The notes under the pieces were generated by a model that did not search any database, was not told where the DNA came from, and saw only the letters and a program-made list of their open reading frames with translations. This document shows positions 17,051 to 25,968 of a stretch of DNA of 64,000 nucleotides, piece after piece; positions within the stretch are counted from its first letter, which is position 1, and each line of letters begins with the position of its first letter. This DNA is from JAVVEW01 sp032251045 (GTDB taxonomy: Bacteria > Pseudomonadota > Gammaproteobacteria > Methylococcales > Methylomonadaceae): positions 1 through 64,000 of the forward strand of contig JAVVEW010000006.1 in NCBI GenBank assembly GCA_032251045.1, given 5' to 3'. The translations under genes and the position numbers were made by a program.

Positions 17051-18181
17051 ATGGACTTCAAAGCACTGCTCAGCCTGATGGTTGAACAAAAAGCCTCGGA
17101 TCTCTTCATCACCGCCGGTCGAGCGCCCACCATGAAAGCCAACGGCAAACTGGTTGAAGTCAGCAAAACCGTACTCAGCCAGGATCAAGCCCATGCCATT
17201 GTCACCGGCATCATGGATCAACGTCAAAAGGATGAATTTGATAATACCAAAGAATGCCAGTTTGCCTTAAGCGCTTCTAAACTGGGCCGATTCCGGGTCA
17301 GCGCCTTCACGCAACGCGGTGCCTCCGGCATGGTACTAAGACGGATTGAAACCGAAATCCCCGACTATCAAAGCCTGAATCTGCCTAAAGTGCTGACGGA
17401 ATTGATCATGGCCAAACGCGGCCTGATTTTATTCGTCGGTGGTACTGGTACCGGTAAATCCACCTCACTGGCCTCGTTGATGAAATACCTGAACGAAAAT
17501 TCCTCAGGCCACATCATCACCATCGAAGATCCTCTGGAATTCATCCACCCGCACCTAGGCTGTATCGTGACACAGCGAGAAGTGGGCATGGACACAGAAT
17601 CTTATGAAGTGGCGTTGAAGAACACCTTACGGCAAGCGCCGGATATTATTTTGATTGGTGAAATTCGCACCCGGGAGACCATGCAAAACGCCGTGACTTT
17701 TGCTGAAACCGGACATTTATGCATTTCCACTTTACATGCCAACAACGCCAACCAGGCACTGGATCGCATTCTGCATTTTTTCCCGGAAGACATGCACAGC
17801 CAGTTGTTCATGGACTTATCCTTAAACCTGCGCGGCATTATCGCCCAGCAGTTGATTGCCCGCGCCGACGGCAAAGGCCGTTATCCCGCGCTGGAAATCC
17901 TGATCAACACACCCTTGGTTTCCGACCTGATCCGCAAGGGCGAAATCCACAAACTCAAGGAGTTGATGAAAAACTCACGCGAACATGGCATGCAAACTTT
18001 TGACCAGGCTCTGTATGACCTTTACACGGCTGGCAAGATCAGCTATGAAGACGCGCTCAGCGCCGCCGACTCCCGCAACGAGGTGCGCTTGATGATCAAA
18101 CTCGGTGGAGACAACGCCCATGGTTTTGACAACAACGAAATCACCTTGGATGAAGAAGACACCAATGCTAACACTTTTTAA
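17051..18181 (+). CDS. pilU: PilT-like retraction ATPase PilU
   Basis: PilU is a PilT paralogue that assists PilT-dependent retraction under load. The 376-residue protein has Walker A GGTGTGKST (130-138), Walker B region APDIILIGEIRTRETM and a His box GHLCISTLHANN. The C-terminal tail is longer and acidic (EITLDEEDT), which separates PilU from PilT. It lies 17 bp after pilT, so the two are probably one transcript. purC begins 15 bp later in the same direction. Confidence 0.95.
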   Translation: MDFKALLSLMVEQKASDLFITAGRAPTMKANGKLVEVSKTVLSQDQAHAIVTGIMDQRQKDEFDNTKECQFALSASKLGRFRVSAFTQRGASGMVLRRIETEIPDYQSLNLPKVLTELIMAKRGLILFVGGTGTGKSTSLASLMKYLNENSSGHIITIEDPLEFIHPHLGCIVTQREVGMDTESYEVALKNTLRQAPDIILIGEIRTRETMQNAVTFAETGHLCISTLHANNANQALDRILHFFPEDMHSQLFMDLSLNLRGIIAQQLIARADGKGRYPALEILINTPLVSDLIRKGEIHKLKELMKNSREHGMQTFDQALYDLYTAGKISYEDALSAADSRNEVRLMIKLGGDNAHGFDNNEITLDEEDTNANTF

Positions 18182-18196
18182 TTAGGCTTTTACCCA

Positions 18197-19081
18197 ATGA
18201 CCTCGCCCTTATCGCTTTATCACAGCCATTTACCCAAGCATCGCCTGATTGCTCGCGGCAAGGTTCGCGACATCTACGAACTGGATGATCAACACCTGCT
18301 GATGGTCACCACCGACCGACTTTCCGCCTTCGATGTGGTGCTTCCCGACCCTATTCCCGGCAAAGGTGAAGTCTTGACGCAAATCAGCCTATTCTGGTTT
18401 AAGCGCTTTCAAGATGTAATTCCCAATCACCTGACCTGTCGCGACATCACCGAAATCAGCACTGACCCGGCACTGGCCCAGCGCGCCGTGATTGTTAAAA
18501 AGCTCAAGCCGCTCCCGATTGAAGCCATTGTGCGCGGCTATTTAATTGGTTCAGGCTGGAAAGACTATCAAGCGACGGGCAAAGTCTGCGGCATTGACTT
18601 ACCCAAGGGCTTAGTGCTGGCCTCGCCCCTGCCAGAGCCATTGTTCACGCCCTCGACCAAAGCTCTGGAGGGCAGTCATGATGAAAACATCGACTTTGCT
18701 CAAGCCACCGCCCTATTAGGCGAGACACTGGCCAGCCAGGTCCGCGACATCAGCCTAACGCTATACCGGCAAGCCACCGACTATGCGCTGGCCCGCGGCA
18801 TCATCATCGCCGATACCAAATTTGAATTCGGCCTAGATGACAACGGCCACCTGCATTTAATCGACGAAGTGCTAACCCCCGACTCCTCGCGATTCTGGCC
18901 CCAGGACGCGTATCGAGCTGGACACAATCCACCCAGCTTCGACAAGCAATTCGTTCGAGACTATCTGGAAACCCTGGATTGGAATAAACAAGCGCCCGGG
19001 CCGACATTGCCACCAATTATTATCGAACAAACCGCGCAACGATATCGGGAAGCGCAACGTCGACTGACAGGAAATAGTTAG
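18197..19081 (+). CDS. purC: Phosphoribosylaminoimidazole-succinocarboxamide synthase
   Basis: PurC ligates aspartate to CAIR using ATP, in de novo purine synthesis. The 294-residue protein is of the longer (yeast-like) class. It shows GKVRDIYE near the N-terminus, TTDRLSAFDVVLPDPIPGKG, the VRGYLIGSGWKDY block, and the ATP-site segment IIADTKFEFG followed by IDEVLTPDSSRFW. It starts 15 bp after pilU in the same direction and may be partly read through. It converges with radC. Confidence 0.96.
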   Translation: MTSPLSLYHSHLPKHRLIARGKVRDIYELDDQHLLMVTTDRLSAFDVVLPDPIPGKGEVLTQISLFWFKRFQDVIPNHLTCRDITEISTDPALAQRAVIVKKLKPLPIEAIVRGYLIGSGWKDYQATGKVCGIDLPKGLVLASPLPEPLFTPSTKALEGSHDENIDFAQATALLGETLASQVRDISLTLYRQATDYALARGIIIADTKFEFGLDDNGHLHLIDEVLTPDSSRFWPQDAYRAGHNPPSFDKQFVRDYLETLDWNKQAPGPTLPPIIIEQTAQRYREAQRRLTGNS

Positions 19082-19105
19082 AGCCTTAGCCGCTTTAACC
19101 GAGGC

Positions 19106-19780
19106 TCACAACAAACCCTGCTCGGCAAACGAAAACGGACGGCCATCACCGACAATAAAATGATCCAGCACTCTAACGTCAAATAAGTCCAATGCCTGCT
19201 GCAAACGGCGCGTGATGTCACGATCCGCGCTGCTGGGTTCGGCAATACCGGATGGATGGTTATGAGCAAAGATCACTGCTGCCGCATTATGCAACAAAGC
19301 CCGTCTGACCACCTCACGCGGATATACCGCCGCGCCATCGATGGTGCCGCGAAACAACTCCTCGAAACGAATCACCCGATGCCGATTATCCAAAAACAGG
19401 CAAGCAAACACCTCGTAAGGATGACCACGCAACCGGGCGCTCAAATACGCCTCGGTCAGCGCCGGACTGGTCAGCGCCTCGCCCAGATCGAGCAGCTCCT
19501 CAAAGTGACGCCGCGCCATTTCCAAAATCGCCTGTAACTGCGCGTATTTCGCCTCACCCAAACCACGCAACTGACAAAATCGCTGTTTGTCAGCGGCCAA
19601 CAAAGCCTTCAAGGAACCAAATTCGGTCAACAGCTCACGCGCCAACTCAACCGCCGACTTACCCTTCACCCCCACCCGTAAAAAAATCGCCAACAGCTCG
19701 GCATCGGTCAACGCCTCCGGGCCTTTTTGCAGCAACTTCTCCCGGGGACGCTCATCCGCCGGCCATTCGTTAATCCCCAT
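19106..19780 (-). CDS. radC: RadC family JAB-domain protein
   Basis: This 224-residue protein starts at an ATG preceded by GGAGG. The N-terminal helix-hairpin-helix part (about 1-100: RPREKLLQKGPEALTDAELLAI) is followed by the JAB/MPN metalloprotease-like domain. The zinc-binding motif E ... HNHPSG ... D is intact (EELFRGTIDGA; FAHNHPSGIAEPSSADRDIT). RadC was once described as a DNA repair protein, but that role is disputed and the substrate is unknown. It is divergent from coaBC, as in most gammaproteobacteria. Confidence 0.93.
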   Translation of the reverse strand: MGINEWPADERPREKLLQKGPEALTDAELLAIFLRVGVKGKSAVELARELLTEFGSLKALLAADKQRFCQLRGLGEAKYAQLQAILEMARRHFEELLDLGEALTSPALTEAYLSARLRGHPYEVFACLFLDNRHRVIRFEELFRGTIDGAAVYPREVVRRALLHNAAAVIFAHNHPSGIAEPSSADRDITRRLQQALDLFDVRVLDHFIVGDGRPFSFAEQGLL

Positions 19781-19954
19781 CCACGCCTCCTGATTTTCGG
19801 TATACTTAGCGCCTTGACAGCGCATCACCAAGACTGTTTGTTTGAGGGGAAAATTATACCTATCACACTGCCCGCCGTGATATCTGGTAGCGCCGAAAGG
19901 CAACTATCGAGTCTCGTGACCAGCCTTGCCAACCCGTACTTCTATCAAAACGCC

Positions 19955-21154
19955 ATGACCCAGCATAACATCCTGTTAGCGATAGGCGGCGGCATTGCCG
20001 CTTACAAATGCTGTGAACTGACGCGCCTGCTGCGTCAGCAAGATCACGCCGTCAAGGTCATTATGACCGAAGCCGCCACCCGCTTTATCACACCCCTGAC
20101 CCTGCAAGCCCTGTCCGGCCAGCCGGTCGGCCATGACTTATTCGCGGACGAACAAAGTCACGGCATGGGGCATATCAAGCTGGCACGCTGGGCAGATGTA
20201 TTGGTGGTTGCCCCTGCCACCTGTGATTTATTAGCCAAATTCAGCCATGGACTTGCCGATGACCTGGTCAGCACTCTTTATCTGGCCTGTCAGGCGCCGG
20301 TCATCCTGGCACCCGCCATGAACCAGGCCATGTGGCAACACCCTGCCACGCAAGCGAATATCGAACGCCTAAAAAGCTACGGCGCGGCCCTGGTTGGCCC
20401 GGAGTCTGGTGAGCAAGCCTGTGGCGAACAAGGTGCTGGACGCATGGCAGAGCCGACCAATCTGGCCGCTGCGATACAGCGCCAACTGCTACCTAAGCCG
20501 CTGGCCGGGCAACGCGTAATGATTACCGCAGGCCCCACCCGCGAGCCATTAGACCCTGTGCGCTTCATCAGCAACTTAAGTTCAGGCAAAATGGGCTATG
20601 CACTGGCACAGGCCGCGCTGGATTATGGCGCCCAGGTTGACCTGGTTTCCGGCCCGGTAGCGATCACGCCGCCCCCCGGCATTCAGCTCTGGCCGGCGCA
20701 AACCGCTCAAGACATGCTGCAACACGTCACCACGCTGGCGCCACAATGTGACCTTTTCATCGCCGCAGCGGCCGTTGCCGATTACACGCCGGCACACCGC
20801 GCCAGCCAAAAAATCAAAAAACACGCCACTGAGCTAAACTTAACCTTAACGAAAACCGTGGACATTGTCGCCCATGTCGCGCAAATGCCAACCCGGCGCC
20901 CATTCACTGTGGGTTTTGCCGCAGAAACCGAACACCTGGAAGACTACGCCTTGAACAAACTCAACAGCAAAAAACTGGACATGATCATCGCCAATCACGT
21001 CGGCGGCAGGCACGGCGGCTTTGAGCGCGACGACAATGCCGCCACCGTTTACTGGCATCATGGCCAACGCCACTTCGAACTGCAAAGCAAACAATTACTG
21101 GCCTATCAACTACTCACCCTGATCACTGAACATCATGCACGCCATTCAACTTAA
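19955..21154 (+). CDS. coaBC: Bifunctional phosphopantothenoylcysteine decarboxylase / phosphopantothenate-cysteine ligase
   Basis: CoaBC (Dfp) carries out two coenzyme A steps: CTP-dependent ligation of cysteine to phosphopantothenate, then FMN-dependent decarboxylation. The ATG at 19955 gives 399 residues; a longer frame upstream overlaps radC and lacks homology. The CoaC domain shows LAIGGGIAAYK, the active-site His in MGHIKLARWAD, PAMNQAMW and Cys in GEQACGEQGAGRMAEP. The CoaB domain shows ITAGPTREPLDPVRFISN and AAVADYTP, with the lysine-rich loop KIKKH. It overlaps dut by 20 bp. Confidence 0.96.
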   Translation: MTQHNILLAIGGGIAAYKCCELTRLLRQQDHAVKVIMTEAATRFITPLTLQALSGQPVGHDLFADEQSHGMGHIKLARWADVLVVAPATCDLLAKFSHGLADDLVSTLYLACQAPVILAPAMNQAMWQHPATQANIERLKSYGAALVGPESGEQACGEQGAGRMAEPTNLAAAIQRQLLPKPLAGQRVMITAGPTREPLDPVRFISNLSSGKMGYALAQAALDYGAQVDLVSGPVAITPPPGIQLWPAQTAQDMLQHVTTLAPQCDLFIAAAAVADYTPAHRASQKIKKHATELNLTLTKTVDIVAHVAQMPTRRPFTVGFAAETEHLEDYALNKLNSKKLDMIIANHVGGRHGGFERDDNAATVYWHHGQRHFELQSKQLLAYQLLTLITEHHARHST

Positions 21155-21590
21155 AATCCTCGACCCCCGCCTGGGCGAAAGCCTGCCACTGCCTGAATAC
21201 GGCTCCCCCGGTGCTGCCGGCCTTGACCTGCGCGCCTGTTTAAGTGCGCCGTTAACGCTGCAACCGGGCGACTGTGAACTGATCGCCACAGGCCTCGCCC
21301 TGCACATTCAAGATCCCGGCCTGGCCGCGGTATTACTGCCACGCTCCGGTCTTGGCCACAAACACGGCCTGGTGCTGGGCAACCTGGTCGGCTTAATTGA
21401 TTCGGATTATCAAGGCGAGATCATGATCTCCTGTTGGAATCGCGGCCAGCAAGCCTACACCATAGACATCGGCGAACGCATCGCACAAATGGTTTTTGTA
21501 CCGATCGCGCCCGTCACGTTTGTCCAGGTCGAGGAGTTTTCACCTACTGAACGTGGCGCCGGCGGTTTTGGCCACACCGGCCAGCACTAA
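21135..21590 (+). CDS. dut: dUTP diphosphatase
   Basis: The trimeric dUTPase hydrolyses dUTP to dUMP, protecting DNA from uracil and feeding ThyA. The 151-residue length is standard. The five motifs are visible, including GAAGLDLRAC, LPRSGLGHKHGLVLGNLVGLIDSDYQGE, GERIAQMVF and the C-terminal P-loop-like ERGAGGFGHTG. Its start lies inside the 3' end of coaBC (20-bp overlap). In Pseudomonas and relatives algC follows; here only an algC-like N-terminal region follows. Confidence 0.97.
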   Translation: MHAIQLKILDPRLGESLPLPEYGSPGAAGLDLRACLSAPLTLQPGDCELIATGLALHIQDPGLAAVLLPRSGLGHKHGLVLGNLVGLIDSDYQGEIMISCWNRGQQAYTIDIGERIAQMVFVPIAPVTFVQVEEFSPTERGAGGFGHTGQH

Positions 21591-21638
21591 AGCATTCATG
21601 ACCTGAGTCATGACTCAGCAACGCTATCTTCCGAGGTC

Positions 21639-22760
21639 TTGACCATGCAGCGAATTTTTTTAACGCTCACGCTGATCGCCACCGCACTGATCGCCCTATC
21701 TGGCCTGACCACCTACTGGCTGCATCACGGCCAGATCGAAGACGCACGCAGCACGCAAAATCAGCAACTCGGCCAGCAAAGCGCACGCCTTATGGGCCAT
21801 GAAATTCAGCTTTATCGCCAGCTGATCAGCCGCATCGCCCAAACAACGGAACTCAAAAACGCCGTGGCCAACCATGCGCAAGCAGCATTTGCCGCAACCG
21901 AACAGCGCCTGCGGACGATCATTCCCAACGTCGTACAGGTGCGCATCCTCACACCTGAAGATTTAGCACCCTCCGAGCATCCTGATTTAAGCCTTGCCGA
22001 TTTGGCCATGGTACGGCAGAGTTTCCAGACAGCCACTTTGCCCGCCATTCATGGTGCCGACCATGAGCCACGCCATCTGGCGATCAGTGAACGCATCGAT
22101 GACAACCAAGGTCAAGCTGTGGCGGTACTGCTGGTCACGCTCACCGCACAACACCTGACCGACCTGTTCCGCCAATCACTGACTCCCGCTCCCGGCGGTC
22201 TGCAACGGCTGGCTCAAGGTCAACTGGTGCTGGCCCAGCAAGGCAACAATCAATTAGCCAGCAACGCCCCTCAGCACAGCATTCCTATAACGCAAAGCCA
22301 TCTTGCGGTTGAGCTCTGGCCCGAGCACAACGGCCAGACCGAGTCACTGACAACCACCGCAATCATTATCGGCGCCACCTGCCTGCTATTTATGTTATTT
22401 GTGTTTCTCACCCATCGCCGCCTGGCCACCATGTTGGCAGAAGATCAAAACAGCCTGATTAAAGCGGTGCAAGACTTGATGCAGGACAAATTGCAAGACA
22501 GTTACCCGGCACACTTCAGTGAAATGAACAGCGTCATCAATAGCCTGATTCAATTCAAACGTATCCGGGCGCACGGCGATACCACAGTGTCAGGCGCCAC
22601 ACCAGGCAGCGGCGCTGATGATTTTGACAGCCTGTTTTCTGAAACATCGTTTACTCTGGACGAGCTGCTAACACCCTCGATACCCGACGTCTCACAACCG
22701 GAAACGCCCGACACCCACGGCGCTCCTCCAATCAAGTCTACGCCCAGAAAACCCTCATAA
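21639..22760 (+). CDS. Membrane sensor-like protein resembling the N-terminal region of AlgC-type phosphomannomutase, without the enzyme domain
   Basis: The 373-residue protein has a transmembrane helix at about 7-29, an extracytoplasmic region of about 200 residues, a second helix at about 239-260, and a cytoplasmic acidic, proline-rich tail. The pattern IIPNVVQVRILTPEDL ... PDLSLADLAMV, then AVAVLLVTLTAQHLTDLF, resembles the membrane N-terminus that precedes the catalytic domain in long AlgC proteins of Pseudomonas and methanotrophs. The position right after coaBC-dut is where algC normally sits. No phosphomannomutase motif (TASHNP, DGDGDR) occurs here or in the next kilobase. I infer a detached AlgC N-terminus; function unknown. 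Confidence 0.65.
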   Translation: MTMQRIFLTLTLIATALIALSGLTTYWLHHGQIEDARSTQNQQLGQQSARLMGHEIQLYRQLISRIAQTTELKNAVANHAQAAFAATEQRLRTIIPNVVQVRILTPEDLAPSEHPDLSLADLAMVRQSFQTATLPAIHGADHEPRHLAISERIDDNQGQAVAVLLVTLTAQHLTDLFRQSLTPAPGGLQRLAQGQLVLAQQGNNQLASNAPQHSIPITQSHLAVELWPEHNGQTESLTTTAIIIGATCLLFMLFVFLTHRRLATMLAEDQNSLIKAVQDLMQDKLQDSYPAHFSEMNSVINSLIQFKRIRAHGDTTVSGATPGSGADDFDSLFSETSFTLDELLTPSIPDVSQPETPDTHGAPPIKSTPRKPS

Positions 22761-22929
22761 TTCATGATTCACACGCCTGATATTTTCCACGATACTCCTG
22801 AAAACAGTGCGCCACCAAAACCCTTATCGCCCTGTCTAACATAACCTTGATGGCATATTTCAAGTACAATTGTCCATATACATTGAGGGTTAATCGTTTT
22901 TTTGCCTAACCAACGCTTAAACTTTGCCT

Positions 22930-23463
22930 ATGAGACCTAACATCACACCCAATAACCACGAAAAGCAACTGGCGGCTGAAGATTTTATCGTATCCAAAAC
23001 CGACACTACCGGCCGGATCACCTATGCCAACCGGATTTTCATGGACATTGCCGGCTATCGAGAAAACGCCTTGCTGGGCATACAACACAACATTATCCGG
23101 CACCCTGACATGCCAAGGGGGGTGTACCGCTTCATGTGGGATACCCTGAAACAAGGCGAAGAATTTTTTGGTTTTGTCAAAAATCTCTCTGCCGACGGCA
23201 GCTTTTATTGGGTGCTCGCCAATGTCACACCCGACTACAATCGTCACGGCGAACTCATGGGCTATTACTCGGTACGACGCAAACCGCCGCAATCTGCGAT
23301 CAACACCGTGACCCGCATTTATCAGCAAATGCTCAGCATCGAACAACAAAGCCCAAGTAAAAAAGAAGCCCCTAACCGTTCCATGCAATACCTGGAAGAC
23401 ACCATTAAACAGCTCGGTGTTAAGAGCTATACGCACCTGATTCTGGATCTGTACGGAGCCTGA
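22930..23463 (+). CDS. Single-domain PAS protein (Aer-like)
   Basis: This 177-residue soluble protein starts at an ATG at 22930; a TTG two codons earlier is less likely. Residues about 12-125 form one PAS domain of the Aer/redox type: SKTDTTGRITYANRIFMDIAGY, then HNIIRHPDMPRGVYRFMWDTL, and GSFYWVLANVTP. Proteins with this PAS bind FAD or heme in known cases, but no cofactor can be assigned here. The C-terminal part is helical and has no output domain. It is 13 bp upstream of a chemoreceptor gene with which it probably forms a two-part aerotaxis-like sensor. Confidence 0.85.
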   Translation: MRPNITPNNHEKQLAAEDFIVSKTDTTGRITYANRIFMDIAGYRENALLGIQHNIIRHPDMPRGVYRFMWDTLKQGEEFFGFVKNLSADGSFYWVLANVTPDYNRHGELMGYYSVRRKPPQSAINTVTRIYQQMLSIEQQSPSKKEAPNRSMQYLEDTIKQLGVKSYTHLILDLYGA

Positions 23464-23476
23464 GAGGACTATCGTG

Positions 23477-24961
23477 ATGACAAATCAAGCATCCGCGCAC
23501 AGCAGCGCCAACATTCCTTTTCTGAAAAGCAAGGTTAAAGCACTATCACTGAGCATCGCCCTGGTTGCCGGTATTGAGCTTGGCTACGAGCTGGTCGTAC
23601 ATAACTTTTCCTGGCTAACACTGCTCTTGATGTCAGTATTGATCGGCCTTGCCATTACCCTGTTTCGTGAAGCCAATCAGGCCATCACTGTACTTGACAG
23701 CATTCAAGGCACTCTGGTCAAAGCCAACCGGGGCGAACTGTACCACCGTATCACCGGGCTCAAAGGCATGGGCGAGTTAGGCAAAACGGCTTGGGAACTC
23801 AACGAACTACTGGACCTGATAGAGGCCTATTTCAAGGAAATCACCACCAGCTTCAAATGCACCGAACGCGGCGACTTCGAACGTCACACGCTAAGCGCAG
23901 GCTTCCCCGGCATGTTAAAAACCTCGGCGGAATCGATCAATCATGCCCTGAAAGTCATGACCGATAACGCACGACTGCTTTCTAAAAACAACCTTTCCGC
24001 CGCCCTGCATGAGCTAAACACCCGCAACCTGCTGACCAATCTGAAAACCAGCCAGCAAGACCTGCTGTCGATTAACGAGGAAATGAAAAAACTGAAAACC
24101 ATTGCCGAAACCACAGGCTCCAACGCCGACGCCAGCCTCACGCAAGTCACCGACATCAGTCATGCCTTAGCAGACATCAACAGCAACATTCATGCCTTGA
24201 CCCAGGTGATCGACAACCTGCTACGCGACACGCACAAAATCAACGACTCACTATCGATGATTACCGGCATTGCCGAACAAACCAACCTGTTAGCGCTTAA
24301 CGCATCCATCGAGGCAGCCCGGGCCGGTGATCATGGGCGTGGTTTTGCCGTGGTGGCCGAAGAAGTCAAAAACCTCTCCGAGCACACCAAAGACGCCGCC
24401 CAGGAAGTGGCAAAAATCTTGAACACCTTCAACAAAAGTGTTTCCAACATGCAAAGTCAGGCCAATGACTCCGCCGACCTGTCGGAACAAATCACCGCCA
24501 ATGTCAGCGACTTTCATCGCCAGTTCAGCACCCTGTCAGACAATGCACAAACCTCGATCCAGCACATTTCTTATGCCACCGACCGATCTTTTGCCCTGTT
24601 AACTAAAGTCGATCATGTGCTGTATAAACAAAACGCCTACCTGGCCATTCAGCAAAACCAGCCCGGCCCGGCAGCCGATGCCATCATGGTAGATCACCAC
24701 AGCTGCCGATTAGGCAAGTGGTATGAACAAGGCTTAGGCTACGAACAGTTCCGTACCGTACCTGCCTACAGTCAACTGAAAGGACCGCACGCCCAGGTAC
24801 ACGACTACACCCACGCCGCTTACCAGGCCTCACGACAAGACTGGCAAAATCAATCGGCATTCATTGCCGACATTGTCGACAAAATGCAGCAATGCGAAGA
24901 GGCCAGCGGCGCGGTCATGAGCCTGATCGACCGTATGGTTGAACAAAAACATCAACACTAA
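23477..24961 (+). CDS. Methyl-accepting chemotaxis protein with C-terminal CZB zinc-binding domain
   Basis: This is a chemoreceptor of about 494 residues. An N-terminal hairpin of two transmembrane helices (about 25-65) has almost no periplasmic loop, so sensing must be cytoplasmic. It continues with HAMP-like helices and the conserved signalling tip (ITGIAEQTNLLALNASIEAARAGDHGRGFAVVA). The last 110 residues are a CZB domain with DHHSCRLGKWY and later PHAQVHDY, the Cys/His zinc set of the family. CZB receptors respond to hypochlorite or zinc in known cases. A GTG immediately precedes the ATG. It follows the PAS gene by 13 bp. Confidence 0.92.
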   Translation: MTNQASAHSSANIPFLKSKVKALSLSIALVAGIELGYELVVHNFSWLTLLLMSVLIGLAITLFREANQAITVLDSIQGTLVKANRGELYHRITGLKGMGELGKTAWELNELLDLIEAYFKEITTSFKCTERGDFERHTLSAGFPGMLKTSAESINHALKVMTDNARLLSKNNLSAALHELNTRNLLTNLKTSQQDLLSINEEMKKLKTIAETTGSNADASLTQVTDISHALADINSNIHALTQVIDNLLRDTHKINDSLSMITGIAEQTNLLALNASIEAARAGDHGRGFAVVAEEVKNLSEHTKDAAQEVAKILNTFNKSVSNMQSQANDSADLSEQITANVSDFHRQFSTLSDNAQTSIQHISYATDRSFALLTKVDHVLYKQNAYLAIQQNQPGPAADAIMVDHHSCRLGKWYEQGLGYEQFRTVPAYSQLKGPHAQVHDYTHAAYQASRQDWQNQSAFIADIVDKMQQCEEASGAVMSLIDRMVEQKHQH

Positions 24962-24979
24962 TCTCACCTGACTTAACTT

Positions 24980-25339
24980 ATGGATATTGTTTATTTTCGC
25001 GGCTTGAAAGTCGCCACGGTTATTGGCATTTACGACTGGGAACGCGAGCAAAAGCAAACCTTGATTTTTGACATTGAAATGGGCACCGACACCCGCCAGG
25101 CCGCCGCCAGTGACGCCATCGAACACGCCCTAGACTATAAAGCCATCTCCGACCGAGTGATTGACTTCGTCGCCCAAAGCGACTGCTATCTGGTTGAGCG
25201 CTTGATTGAAGAAGTCGCCCAACTCATTCAACGTGAATTTTCCGTACCCTGGGTTCGCATTAACCTGAACAAACAAGGCGCCATCGGCCCTGGCATCGAT
25301 GTAGGCGTCACCATCACACGCGGACAATGGCAAAGCTGA
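24980..25339 (+). CDS. folB: Dihydroneopterin aldolase
   Basis: FolB cleaves (and epimerises) 7,8-dihydroneopterin to 6-hydroxymethyl-dihydropterin in folate synthesis. The 119-residue protein shows the family start MDIVYFRGLKVATVIGIYDWEREQ. The catalytic region DYKAISDRVIDFV and the lysine in RINLNKQGAIG are present. It overlaps folK by 13 bp, placing two consecutive folate enzymes in one transcript. Confidence 0.95.
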   Translation: MDIVYFRGLKVATVIGIYDWEREQKQTLIFDIEMGTDTRQAAASDAIEHALDYKAISDRVIDFVAQSDCYLVERLIEEVAQLIQREFSVPWVRINLNKQGAIGPGIDVGVTITRGQWQS

Positions 25340-25869
25340 ACACAGTTTTTCTGGGGCTGGGCAGCAATCTCAAGCGCGCCCCGTCCCTGCGCGCGGGACT
25401 ACGCTTTTTAACGCAGCACTTCGGCCCGTTAACCGTGTCCAGTGTATACGAATCACCCGCCTCCGGTTATCAAGGGCCTTGCTATTACAACCTGGCGGTT
25501 GGCCTGACCACACCACTGGATGTCTGGACACTGGCGCGCCGCCTCAAACAAAGTGAATTTGCCCTAGGCCGCCCCGCCAACAGCCGCAAATTCAGCCCGC
25601 GTGCGCTGGATATTGACCTGCTGCTTTATGAACAGCACATGATCGACAGTCACGCGCTCACCCTGCCCCGCGCCGATGTTCTGCGTGACGCCTTCGTGCT
25701 GGCACCGCTGGCTGAAATTGCCCCTGATTATCAGCACCCGCTGACACAGCGCGCCCTCGCAGAACACTGGCAAGACTGGCCTAAGCCTGTGACCTGCCAA
25801 CGCTTGCCACTCAGCATCATTGGCTGGCCGCTTGCCAAAACAACCGTTAAGGATAAACTGACCGCTTGA
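25327..25869 (+). CDS. folK: 2-amino-4-hydroxy-6-hydroxymethyldihydropteridine pyrophosphokinase
   Basis: HPPK transfers pyrophosphate from ATP to 6-hydroxymethyl-dihydropterin, the step after FolB. The 180-residue protein shows the N-terminal VFLGLGSNL, the VYESPA...GYQGP.YYNLAV block and the signature RKFSPRALDIDLLLYE, with two Asp metal ligands. The C-terminal HPRLT-like segment is degenerate, but PRADVLRDAFVLAPLAEIAP is clear. It starts within folB. Confidence 0.95.
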   Translation: MAKLNTVFLGLGSNLKRAPSLRAGLRFLTQHFGPLTVSSVYESPASGYQGPCYYNLAVGLTTPLDVWTLARRLKQSEFALGRPANSRKFSPRALDIDLLLYEQHMIDSHALTLPRADVLRDAFVLAPLAEIAPDYQHPLTQRALAEHWQDWPKPVTCQRLPLSIIGWPLAKTTVKDKLTA

Positions 25870-25968
25870 CGGACACAGCCTCATCACCACTCAACTGACG
25901 AACCAGCATCTGGACGCAAACCTTGGCCGACTTCTCACTCAACCCCACGCCAGCCAACATCTAACGCC

